A DNA stretch of 17,540 bases, taken from the NCBI GenBank assembly GCA_964506935.1, contig CAZDOD010000049.1, positions 1 to 17,540 of the forward strand, in the 5' to 3' direction. Made by a program: the position numbers and the translations under genes. Source of the DNA: CAZDOD01 sp964506935. GTDB taxonomy: Bacteria; Desulfobacterota; Zymogenia; Zymogenales; Zymogenaceae. Positions 1 to 7,294 of this stretch are shown here, in pieces; position 1 is the stretch's first letter, and every line of letters starts with the position of its first letter. The notes under the pieces are model-generated. The model worked only from the letters and a program-made list of their open reading frames with translations. It was not told the origin of the DNA and did not search any database.

Positions 1-3000
1 CCCTAAACTAGAGAGCTTTTCAGTGCGGATGAGCTGTGCCTCCATCTTCTTCCATCCGGTAATATCCCTGATGATCCCCTGATAACCGATAATATTTCCT
101 TTGCTGTCTCTCCTGACGACTGCCGTTGAGAGGGAATCTATAATTGTGCCATTCTTTCTCTTAAAGGTTATCTCGAAGTCTTTGACAAATCCTTCCTTTT
201 CAATTCTATTTTGGAATCTCGCTCTATTATCGGGATTCAGGTAGAGGTTTCTGATATCTATTGAAAGGAGTTCATCTCGGGTGTATCCGAAGAGCTCCTC
301 TGCAGAGGTATTTATTTCGAGAAATTTGCCATCTACTGTAGATAAGTAGACAACGTCCTTGGAGGTCTCAAATAGGGTCCTAAATTTCTCCTCCGAATCA
401 TGCAGTGCCTCCTCAGCCTTCTTTCGGTCGGCGATATCTCTGGTGATGCTTACAAATCCAACATTTTCGCCTTCGGGATTTTTCATCAAGGCAACACTCA
501 TTTCCACAGGCTTTTTATCCCCTTTCTTTGTAATGATGGTATACTCCCGGTTTGAAATGTGTCCTTCTCTTAAAACCTCCTCCATGCCTCGAATGGACTT
601 TTCTATTTCTTCAGGAGCTACAATTTCAAGGGCGTTTTTCCCGATTAATTCTCCTTTGTTCTCAATTCCATACATATTCACGGTAGTTTCATTAATATCT
701 ATGATTTTTCCTTCAATATCAGTAATTACGACGCTGTCACTTGACATTTTTACGGCGTTTGACAGGCGAACCAACTCTTCCTCGGCTCTTTTGCGTTCGG
801 TGATATCTTCTCCGGAACTCAAGGTGCCTATGATATTGCCTCTTCCGTCACTTAAAGGGGTATTGTGCCATGCGATTATCCTTTCGGCTCCCGACTTTGT
901 TAGGACGGGGCTTTCAAAGTATTCGAGGTTGTCAGCTTCTCCCTCAATTAATTTCTGAAAGACTGAGATTGCATCATCTTTTGTTGTTTTCGGCATACAC
1001 ATATCGAACCAGTTTTTGCCGAGGAGATCTCCTTCCTTATACCCCAGGATCATTTGTCCCTTTTTGTTTAAAAGGGTAATACTCCCTTGATCATCTAACG
1101 CAACAAGTATTACACCGGCTATATCAAGATATCTCTGGGCTCTCTCCTTCTCATTTATCAGCGCCTCCTCGGCCTGCTTTTGCTCTGTTATATCCGTCAT
1201 GACGCCGGCCATACCGATGGGTTTTCCATCTTTTAATTGTGCGCGGGCGGAGGTGCGAACATGGCGGATTTCTCCATCCTTATCCAAAACCCTGAATTCG
1301 TAAGATTTTTTTATATCTGTAACATTACGCCTGAAAATCTCTCTTAGCATTGGTATGTCTTCTGGATGGGTAAAGAGGGCGAATGATTTGCCAGTTAATT
1401 CCTCTGGACTATATTTTGAGATACGCCCAATGGCGGGGCTCATGTAGGTGAAATTACCCTTCATATCGATGTTAAATATCACGTCATTTAGGTTTTCCAC
1501 GAGGTTTCGATAGCGTTCCTCGCTCTCATGCAGCGCCTCCTCGGTAAGTTTACGGTCTGTAATATCCCTCAACGTTCCCTGGAATCCGGTTATTTTATCT
1601 CCCTTACGGATGAGGTTAACGTATCCTTCTACAGTTCGCACCTCGTCGTCTTTTCTTATAATTTCATACGATATATCTCTTATAGGCTCACCAGTTTTAT
1701 AAAGGTGATCATATGCCTTAAAAATTTCTTTTGCTGTTTCCGGCTTTGTGTATTTTCTATAGTTAATCCCGATGATGTTTTCCTGTTCTATCCCCAACAG
1801 CATTGCACCAGCTTTGTTTATCGATGTGAAATTCCCTCTGATGTCCACCGTAAAGACAGCTTCAATAGAGTTTTCAAATAAAATTCTCCATCTTTCCTCG
1901 GACTCTTTGATGGCTTCCTCGGCCCTTTTGCGCTCTGTAATATCGCTTATGAAGTTTAAAGCCGCTGGCCTTCCATCCCAGGTCGTAGCTATCCCGTTGA
2001 CTTCAATCCATTTGATATTTCCCTTTTTATCGATAATTCTATATGTGGTAATCGGAGGTACCTTTTCCCCCCTGATCCTCTTAATATGGGTTTCGTATGC
2101 CCTCTCTTTGTCATCTGGATGCAACAATAACTCTGTGAACGGCTTTAAGAGTATTTCTTTTTCAGAATATCCAAAGATCTCGGAGATTACGGGATTTATG
2201 AACTTCAACAGCCCGTCCTGACCAATTGCGATACCAATACTTGCGTTTTCAACGACGTTGCGGTATTTCTCTTCCGATTCACGAACTGTGTCTTCCGAGC
2301 GCCTGCTTTCGATAATTATCCCCAATTGGTTACATACAGCGTTGATCAGATTCCTCTCTTCGTTGAGGAACGGCCCCTCATCCATCTCGGGCCTCTCTTC
2401 GAGGTAAAAAACCTCAAGACAGCCAATCCGCTCCCCCTTCACATTGATATCACCCGCCTGCTTCCATTTGGTTTCTTTGAAGTTTATCGTCTTGAATTCT
2501 TTGCCGTCCAAACTTATCCGTGCACATGTTATCTCCGGATACTGCCAAGAGGGAGGGATGATATTTACTATCCCCTGAAAAATCTCCTCAAGGGGGATAT
2601 CCTTATATCCGACAAGTTTGTAGATGCCGTAAAGACAATTGAGCTCGTTTACCCGTTTGTTAAGGTCATCGGCTTTCTGTATGAGGTTGTCTTGGGCGGC
2701 TTTTAAATTTTCTTCTGACTTTTTTCGCGCGGTTATATCACGGACAATTGCGAGGACTGCGGGCTTATCCTTAAATGAAAATGTACTTGCGTTGAATTCA
2801 ACATCTACCTTATGACCATCCTTGTGCCTTATTGCCGATTCATATGTCGATACGACATCCTCACCTTCCATACGTCGCTTATAGCGGTCCAAGACTTTTT
2901 CGGTCTCGTCGGGATGTATATAATCGATGAAGCTGGCATCAATTAGTTCCTCGGCCTTGTACCCGGTTATCAAGAAAAAGCGTTGGTTTATGTATTTGAT

Positions 3001-3594
3001 TATTCCATCCTGAATAATGACTATGCCGTCATTCGCATTCTCGACGAGTATGCGGTATTTCTCCTCTGATTCCTTGAACTCCTGCTCCACCCTCTTGCGC
3101 TCGACCAATTCTACTATCATCTGCTCGTATATTTTTCTTACTTCCTCGGTTTGCTCGTCAACTAGTATCTTTGAATCTTCTCGTGCCTTTTTAAGGGTCC
3201 CCTCAATCTGATTTTGAAAAAAGGCGCAGGAGAGGGAACGCGCCAAAAGGTCGGGAGCCAGCCCCTCCTTGAGGAGGTAGTCATTGGCTCCCTTCTTTAA
3301 GGCTTTTTTTGAGGTTGTTTTATAATCAGTGTTTGAGATAACGACAATAGGTAGGTCTTTGGCCGTGTCGTGAATTTCACCAAGCGTCTCCAATCCCCTG
3401 TTTTCTTTGATCGAAAGATCTAAGAGTATAACGTCGATACCATCTTTGGAGAGGCGCTTTAGGCCCTTATCTATAGATAGGGCTTTTTCGAATGTAAAAT
3501 GAAAATCAGTTACCTCAGTTGTCGATCTTTCCATCATCTCGGCATAAGCCGGGTCGTCTCCGATGAGGAGGACATTTATCGGTCTTTTTCCCAT
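1..3594 (-). CDS. Multi-PAS sensor histidine kinase with N-terminal receiver (3' end outside window)
   Basis: Reading from ATG at 3594 to the window edge gives 1198 codons without a stop. An in-frame TAG lies upstream at 3616-3618, and AAAAGGAAT precedes the ATG as ribosome site. Domains in order: receiver at about 5-125 (acidic D13/D14, phospho-acceptor D59 in LLDLS, K109 in YLLKEG); a charged, probably coiled linker to about 178; PAS 178-292; a GAF-like domain 312-430; then six more PAS domains starting near 441, 566, 691, 819, 940 and 1067. Most PAS units end in the usual DITERKRAEE-type linker. The last visible residues, RTEKLSSLG at 1190-1198, are the typical lead-in to a HisKA phospho-acceptor helix, so the histidine and ATPase domains lie beyond base 1. 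No membrane segment is visible, so it is probably a cytoplasmic sensor. The ligand is unknown. It may work with the double-receiver protein upstream on the same strand, 199 bases away. Confidence 0.93.
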   Translation of the reverse strand, partial: MGKRPINVLLIGDDPAYAEMMERSTTEVTDFHFTFEKALSIDKGLKRLSKDGIDVILLDLSIKENRGLETLGEIHDTAKDLPIVVISNTDYKTTSKKALKKGANDYLLKEGLAPDLLARSLSCAFFQNQIEGTLKKAREDSKILVDEQTEEVRKIYEQMIVELVERKRVEQEFKESEEKYRILVENANDGIVIIQDGIIKYINQRFFLITGYKAEELIDASFIDYIHPDETEKVLDRYKRRMEGEDVVSTYESAIRHKDGHKVDVEFNASTFSFKDKPAVLAIVRDITARKKSEENLKAAQDNLIQKADDLNKRVNELNCLYGIYKLVGYKDIPLEEIFQGIVNIIPPSWQYPEITCARISLDGKEFKTINFKETKWKQAGDINVKGERIGCLEVFYLEERPEMDEGPFLNEERNLINAVCNQLGIIIESRRSEDTVRESEEKYRNVVENASIGIAIGQDGLLKFINPVISEIFGYSEKEILLKPFTELLLHPDDKERAYETHIKRIRGEKVPPITTYRIIDKKGNIKWIEVNGIATTWDGRPAALNFISDITERKRAEEAIKESEERWRILFENSIEAVFTVDIRGNFTSINKAGAMLLGIEQENIIGINYRKYTKPETAKEIFKAYDHLYKTGEPIRDISYEIIRKDDEVRTVEGYVNLIRKGDKITGFQGTLRDITDRKLTEEALHESEERYRNLVENLNDVIFNIDMKGNFTYMSPAIGRISKYSPEELTGKSFALFTHPEDIPMLREIFRRNVTDIKKSYEFRVLDKDGEIRHVRTSARAQLKDGKPIGMAGVMTDITEQKQAEEALINEKERAQRYLDIAGVILVALDDQGSITLLNKKGQMILGYKEGDLLGKNWFDMCMPKTTKDDAISVFQKLIEGEADNLEYFESPVLTKSGAERIIAWHNTPLSDGRGNIIGTLSSGEDITERKRAEEELVRLSNAVKMSSDSVVITDIEGKIIDINETTVNMYGIENKGELIGKNALEIVAPEEIEKSIRGMEEVLREGHISNREYTIITKKGDKKPVEMSVALMKNPEGENVGFVSITRDIADRKKAEEALHDSEEKFRTLFETSKDVVYLSTVDGKFLEINTSAEELFGYTRDELLSIDIRNLYLNPDNRARFQNRIEKEGFVKDFEITFKRKNGTIIDSLSTAVVRRDSKGNIIGYQGIIRDITGWKKMEAQLIRTEKLSSLG

Positions 3595-3793
3595 TTTTTT
3601 AATTCCTTTTCGGGACTAAAATAAAATTACTGATGTTTATCCTGCGCTCCTATAACCGCACTCATTAAATTACGTGCGGTAGTCCCTCCATACCAATTAT
3701 GCTGTAACAATAAAAAGACCAGGTATGTAAAAAACTGAGATGACCTTATGAGCATTCCGAAATTTGCATATCTATTTTATCATGTGGTGGCGA
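3595..3793. other. Intergenic spacer with an inverted repeat
   Basis: This spacer lies between the double-receiver gene and the PAS kinase on the same strand. It contains an inverted repeat, ACCGCAC (3655-3661) and GTGCGGT (3674-3680), with a 12-base loop. No T-run follows on the minus strand, so it is not a convincing terminator. It could be an operator or an mRNA structure. I saw no convincing promoter for the kinase, which may be transcribed from the upstream gene. Confidence 0.45.
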
Positions 3794-4609
3794 TTATGTT
3801 CTGTATTTAAGATCAATCTCATCTAAGAGGAGCTTTCTTTCAACCGCCCTCTTAACGACCATTGAGAGTGAATCAAGGTCAAAGGGTTTTTCAATATATT
3901 CATATGCTCCGAGCTTTACTGCCTTAATTGCTGAGTCCTTATCTGCGTTAGCGGTGATTATAATCACTTGGGAATTTTTAGAGATAGCCTTTGTGTGTCT
4001 TAATACTTCGATGCCGGTTTTTTTAGGCATAACGATATCCACAATGACCAAATCATGAATATGCTCATTGAACATATCGACGGCTTTTTCTCCATCCTCG
4101 GCCGAGTATAGGTTTGTGAATCCTTCCCCCTCTAAACATTCTGTAATTATTTTGATAATATTACTTTCATCGTCGACTATAAGTATCTTTGATCCGAAGA
4201 TCTTATCTGTTTCGAATCCGTAAGGATTATCATATATAAACTCAAGGGGACCCTGGACCTCTTCGTAGGCCTTATTTATCTCTTCTACCTCTTCTATCGT
4301 AAAAGGTTTTTTTAGGCAGACATATACACCCTTTTGGAGATCCTTTTCCAACATATCGTCCACTGCATTTCCAGAAATCATCACGGCTGATACCTTCGGG
4401 TCTATCTCATTAATCTTTTTTTGAGTCTCGAAACCGTCTATCCCCGGCATGGCGACATCAATGTAGGCGAGGTTCACATCGTTTTCACGGACATAATCTA
4501 TGGCATCATAACCGTCAGCTACACTCACAACTGTGTGCCCCATAAGGGTTAATACCTCTTCAAGGTATTCCCTTACAGCAGTATCGTCATCAACCACCAA
4601 AATTTTCAT
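3794..4609 (-). CDS. Double-receiver response regulator without output domain
   Basis: The 271-residue protein consists of two CheY-like receiver domains in tandem. REC1 (about 1-118) has acidic D7-D9, phospho-acceptor D51 (in YIDVAMPG), S79 and K101 before P102. REC2 (about 140-258) has D146/D147, D191 (in IVDIVMPKKTG), T219 and K241-P242. Both have the complete catalytic set, so both should be phosphorylatable. After REC2 only a short charged tail (AVERKLLLDEIDLKYRT) remains, so there is no DNA-binding or enzymatic output. Such proteins usually act as phosphate relays or sinks, or by protein contact. The start is set by AGAGGA a few bases upstream of the ATG. A strong promoter candidate lies about 80 bases upstream, and the giant PAS kinase follows on the same strand. 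Pairing with that kinase is inferred from position only. Confidence 0.93.
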   Translation of the reverse strand: MKILVVDDDTAVREYLEEVLTLMGHTVVSVADGYDAIDYVRENDVNLAYIDVAMPGIDGFETQKKINEIDPKVSAVMISGNAVDDMLEKDLQKGVYVCLKKPFTIEEVEEINKAYEEVQGPLEFIYDNPYGFETDKIFGSKILIVDDESNIIKIITECLEGEGFTNLYSAEDGEKAVDMFNEHIHDLVIVDIVMPKKTGIEVLRHTKAISKNSQVIIITANADKDSAIKAVKLGAYEYIEKPFDLDSLSMVVKRAVERKLLLDEIDLKYRT

Positions 4610-4689
4610 ATAATCCTCTCTAACATAAATAGCTCTTGGAACCTTCTGCAGAAAAAGAAACAGAAAAATAATTATCTATCACATTTAAA

Positions 4690-4718
4690 ATAATAGCATA
4701 GAAGACGTATTTTTTCAA
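4690..4718 (-). promoter_or_regulatory. Sigma70-type promoter for the double-receiver gene
   Basis: Reading the minus strand, TTGAAA (4713-4718) is followed after exactly 17 bases by TATTAT (4690-4695). A TGC directly before the -10 makes it an extended -10. Transcription would start near 4683, giving a leader of about 75 bases before the ATG at 4609. Confidence 0.65.
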
Positions 4719-5065
4719 ATTCTCGGGACAATTATTAGTAAGTTTATAAGATATATAAGCAAGATTTCTGCCATTTTTATATTTATTCTTAAAATATCTG
4801 ATGGTTTGCTAAAAAAGGTCTAAAAAAATGGATTATACCTTCGGATCTCCTTAAAAATTCCAACTTTTTATAGAATCTCGGACTTTCAGAAGTATTGAAA
4901 TCGCAGGGGGGGTGATAAATTTGACAAATTTATAGGAGATTTTTCGGGTGTTTTAATAGGTAGATAATCAAATCTGGCAGAAAAGACGCCATTCGTTATT
5001 ATCATTGGTGTGTGAGATTACTAAGTTTTAAAGTTGTGAATGGGAGCAAGCTTATGGATTTATCA

Positions 5066-5093
5066 TTGACAAAAGAGTTTTTAGAGTTAGAAT
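5066..5093 (+). promoter_or_regulatory. Sigma70-type promoter for the MFS transporter
   Basis: A consensus TTGACA (5066-5071) is followed after 16 bases by TAGAAT (5088-5093), one mismatch from the -10 consensus. The start would be near 5100, giving a leader of about 175 bases that includes the GC-rich island at 5142-5165. Confidence 0.55.
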
Positions 5094-5275
5094 AGGGCAT
5101 TTGAATAAGCAATTTATTAGAATATCAAGGTCTTATTTCTTACCGGCCCCGGAACCGGAGTGGGGAGTCTAGTCTATCTATTTAATATTAAAGGGGGTGA
5201 CAGATTTAAAAGATATCTGAAAGATTGCAAAGGTTTTGAAATTTAATATATAGTTTTAATAATGGAGGTCAATAT

Positions 5276-6577
5276 ATGGCAGGGACAAAAGGTGTAGATA
5301 ATGTAAGGGATTTTGAGGTATCAAAGGGATATGCAAACTACGTCTTCTTACTCCTCTTTCTATTATATTTGTTTAATTATGTTGACAGGATGGTTGTTGC
5401 TTCCATTTTCCCTTTTCTGAAGGCAGAATGGGGCCTGACTGATTTCCAGTGCGGGTGGTTCGCCTCAGTTGTTACATTGATGATGACCATCTTCGTCTTT
5501 CCGGTTTCCCTTATTGTAGACAGGTGGAGCAGAAAAAAAACCATCGGGATTATGGCGGTTTTATGGAGCTTCTCATCGGCCGCATGTGCGCTTACCCAAA
5601 ACTTCAAACAACTTTTCGCAATGAGATCTGTAGTAGGCGTTGGGGAGGCGGCTTATACGGCGGGTGGTCATGCAATGATTGCCGCATATTATCCCGAAGA
5701 GAAACGCGCCACCATGAACGGTCTCTTTACAGCTGCCATTCCAATGGGAACCGCAATCGGTGTTATTTTGGGAGGTGTAATTGCGGAGTCCATAGGCTGG
5801 CGATATTCATTCGGTCTTTTGGCGATACCAGGATTGATGGTCGCCATACTGTTTTTTTGGGTAAAGGACTATAAGACCGTTGAAATAATAAAGAAGGCTC
5901 ACACCGATGAGCAATCCCGTCAAAAGAAAATGAATTTCTATGATGTTATGATGGAGTTTGTTGCTACTCCATCCGTCTTGTTTACCTATCTGGGATATGT
6001 GGGAAATACATTTGTTACTACTGGTCTTATGAATTGGCTTCCATCCTATTATCACAGAATCGAGGGTCTTCCGATGGATAAGGCCGGTTTGAAGACGTCC
6101 GTTATCTTTCTCTCTGCGATTATTGGTGCACCCGTTGGAGGCCTCATTATAGACAAGATAAGGAAAAAGTGGCTAAATGCCAGAATGAGCGTTCCCGCAG
6201 TTACTTCATTACTTGTGGCCCTGTTTGTCTTTGTTGGCTTTTTCTTCTTTGAAGGCACAGTGCAATATGTAATGCTTCTCCTGTTTGGATTTTTCGCTCC
6301 GATGTTCGCGGCAGGAGGTTCTGCGGTAACACAGGATGTGGTCCACCCGGGACTCAGGGCGATCTCATACAGTCTTGCCCAGTTCTTTATGATGGCCCTA
6401 GGCTATACACTCAGCCCGATATTCATCGGCGCAATATCCGATAGGTATGATCTTCTCACCGCCTTTAAGTTTCTGCCGATCTTTGCCCTGTTCGGCGCTG
6501 TTGTCTTCTTTATCGGTTCTTTCTATTACGTGAGAGATCTGAAGAAGGTTACAAAGGTGGCGCTTAAGGAAGGCTAA
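5276..6577 (+). CDS. MFS transporter, ACS/spinster-like
   Basis: This is a 433-residue, very hydrophobic protein of the usual 12-helix Major Facilitator size. The first helix ends in NYVDR (34-38), as in anion/cation symporter and spinster-like MFS proteins. The loop between helices 2 and 3 has the MFS signature D82-R83-W-S-R86-K87-K88. Helix 4 carries R117-S-V-V-G-V-G-E-A, typical of sugar-phosphate/organic-anion carriers and spinster homologues. A hydrophilic central loop at about 198-225 separates the two six-helix halves. GGAGGT six bases before the ATG supports the start. The gene has its own promoter and terminator and converges on the flavoprotein-cytochrome operon. It might carry an organic acid connected with that operon, but only position suggests this; the substrate cannot be assigned. 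Confidence 0.9.
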   Translation: MAGTKGVDNVRDFEVSKGYANYVFLLLFLLYLFNYVDRMVVASIFPFLKAEWGLTDFQCGWFASVVTLMMTIFVFPVSLIVDRWSRKKTIGIMAVLWSFSSAACALTQNFKQLFAMRSVVGVGEAAYTAGGHAMIAAYYPEEKRATMNGLFTAAIPMGTAIGVILGGVIAESIGWRYSFGLLAIPGLMVAILFFWVKDYKTVEIIKKAHTDEQSRQKKMNFYDVMMEFVATPSVLFTYLGYVGNTFVTTGLMNWLPSYYHRIEGLPMDKAGLKTSVIFLSAIIGAPVGGLIIDKIRKKWLNARMSVPAVTSLLVALFVFVGFFFFEGTVQYVMLLLFGFFAPMFAAGGSAVTQDVVHPGLRAISYSLAQFFMMALGYTLSPIFIGAISDRYDLLTAFKFLPIFALFGAVVFFIGSFYYVRDLKKVTKVALKEG

Positions 6578-6657
6578 TTGAATGGGAAGTGAAATTCTCT
6601 CTAATATTTATATGAACAGGTTGAATTTCTAAAAGAGAGTGGATTCACAAAATCTTT

Positions 6658-6705
6658 AAATGCCCGGTGGCCGTGTCTATTCTCACACACCCCGGGCATT
6701 TTTTT
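6658..6705 (+). terminator. Rho-independent terminator of the MFS gene
   Basis: AAATGCCCGG (6658-6667) pairs perfectly with CCGGGCATTT (6692-6701) across a 24-base loop. A further GTGT/ACAC (6673-6676/6685-6688) can pair inside the loop. A T-run continues to 6705. It lies about 80 bases after the transporter stop codon. Confidence 0.8.
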
Positions 6706-6772
6706 ATCTTCTTGGATTTTCTTAAATACTCCAAATATCCCCCGGAAAAAGCCGTTTCCATAATCGAAGGTG

Positions 6773-6805
6773 AAAAAAAACGACCCCCTCTTTTATGTGA
6801 GGGGG
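6773..6805 (-). terminator. Rho-independent terminator of the flavoprotein-cytochrome operon
   Basis: On the minus strand a CCCCCTC/GAGGGGG stem (arms at 6799-6805 and 6784-6790, loop of 8) is followed by TCG and eight Ts (plus-strand A-run 6773-6780). It is about 80 bases after the stop of cytochrome 3 and closes the minus-strand cluster. Confidence 0.85.
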
Positions 6806-6885
6806 CCATCTGTCTTTTCAGTTTAAAGGCCGAGGTATCTTTCTTATTTTTTAAGATAGTACTTTAATTCTTCGACCTAAACTAT

Positions 6886-7275
6886 TTACTTTCTCTCTAT
6901 GTGACAATCTAAACATTCAATCGGAGGCTCTTCCCCCTTTGCGATCTCGTCTATATGGCAGATCACACAGGTCTTGTGCATCGAGTCCTTGAAGCTGACC
7001 TCGGCATCTGCGTTGTGACAGACCGAACACTTCGGTGCATAGCCTGAAACGAAGTCCTCCTTCTGCTCGTGATGACAGGTGACACAAGCCACCCCAAATT
7101 CCGTGATGTGCTTTGCATGATAGAAGTCGACCCCGATGTATCGGTTGGTCGCCTTGGTCACATCATCTATCCTAATCTTGTCCGGGCCGAACTCTATCGA
7201 GAGTGCGACGGCGCCCATAAAGATGACAAAGAGAATTGCTGTTATAAGAGACGGTACTATTTTTTTTGTTTTCAT
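6886..7275 (-). CDS. Exported tetraheme cytochrome c, copy 3
   Basis: The protein has 129 residues, starting at MKTKKI. I chose ATG 7275 because GGAGGT (7280-7285) precedes it and because copy 2 has the same start and length; an upstream start at 7335 would overlap the flavoprotein gene. Residues 7-26 form a hydrophobic export signal, possibly cleaved near AVALS or kept as an anchor. Four CxxCH heme motifs follow: C64-C67-H68, C83-C86-H87, C103-C106-H107 and C121-C124-H125. The only other histidines are H53, H56, H69 and H100, giving eight, as needed for four bis-His hemes of the class III (c3/c7-like) kind. It is expected to move electrons outside the cytoplasmic membrane. It begins 14 bases after flavoprotein 3. 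The first ~70 codons are identical at DNA level to copy 2; the rest differs. Confidence 0.92.
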   Translation of the reverse strand: MKTKKIVPSLITAILFVIFMGAVALSIEFGPDKIRIDDVTKATNRYIGVDFYHAKHITEFGVACVTCHHEQKEDFVSGYAPKCSVCHNADAEVSFKDSMHKTCVICHIDEIAKGEEPPIECLDCHIERK

Positions 7276-7294
7276 TTTCACCTCCACCCTTATT
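7061..7294. repeat. 234-bp perfect direct repeat, copy A
   Basis: Base-by-base comparison shows 7061-7294 identical to 9382-9615 (offset 2321). It covers the 5' part of cytochrome 3 including the signal sequence, its ribosome site and the stop region of flavoprotein 3. Similarity continues with few changes to about 7328. There are no terminal inverted repeats, target duplications or transposase, so it is not an insertion sequence. Confidence 0.92.
7280..7285 (-). promoter_or_regulatory. Ribosome binding site deciding the cytochrome 3 start
   Basis: GGAGGT on the minus strand, four bases before ATG 7275. It lies just upstream of MKTKKI and excludes the longer frame starting at 7335. Confidence 0.8.

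Larger units (their letters stand above)
4610..5275. other. Long AT-rich divergent intergenic region
   Basis: These 666 bases separate the double-receiver gene (minus) from the MFS gene (plus). They are AT-rich and I see no gene-like reading frame with a ribosome site. They hold one promoter candidate for each flanking gene, plus a short GC-rich island at 5142-5165 in the presumed leader of the transporter mRNA. The remaining sequence shows nothing I can assign. Confidence 0.6.
6578..6885. other. Convergent intergenic region with two terminators
   Basis: The 308 bases between the MFS gene and the last cytochrome gene contain two facing Rho-independent terminators, listed separately. A short plus-strand reading frame at 6667-6867 runs through both hairpins and is not a gene. 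Confidence 0.8.

Noticed and set aside
359..2706. Several plus-strand open frames (359-958, 1772-2221, 2326-2706)
   Set aside because: They lie antisense to the PAS kinase, whose frame is continuous and rich in recognisable PAS/GAF/receiver motifs. They lack ribosome sites and family resemblance.
3655..3680. Inverted repeat between the double-receiver gene and the PAS kinase as a terminator
   Set aside because: The 7-bp stem is not followed by a T-run on either strand, so termination is not supported.
6667..6867. Small plus-strand frame between the MFS gene and cytochrome 3
   Set aside because: It runs through two terminator hairpins and has no ribosome site.
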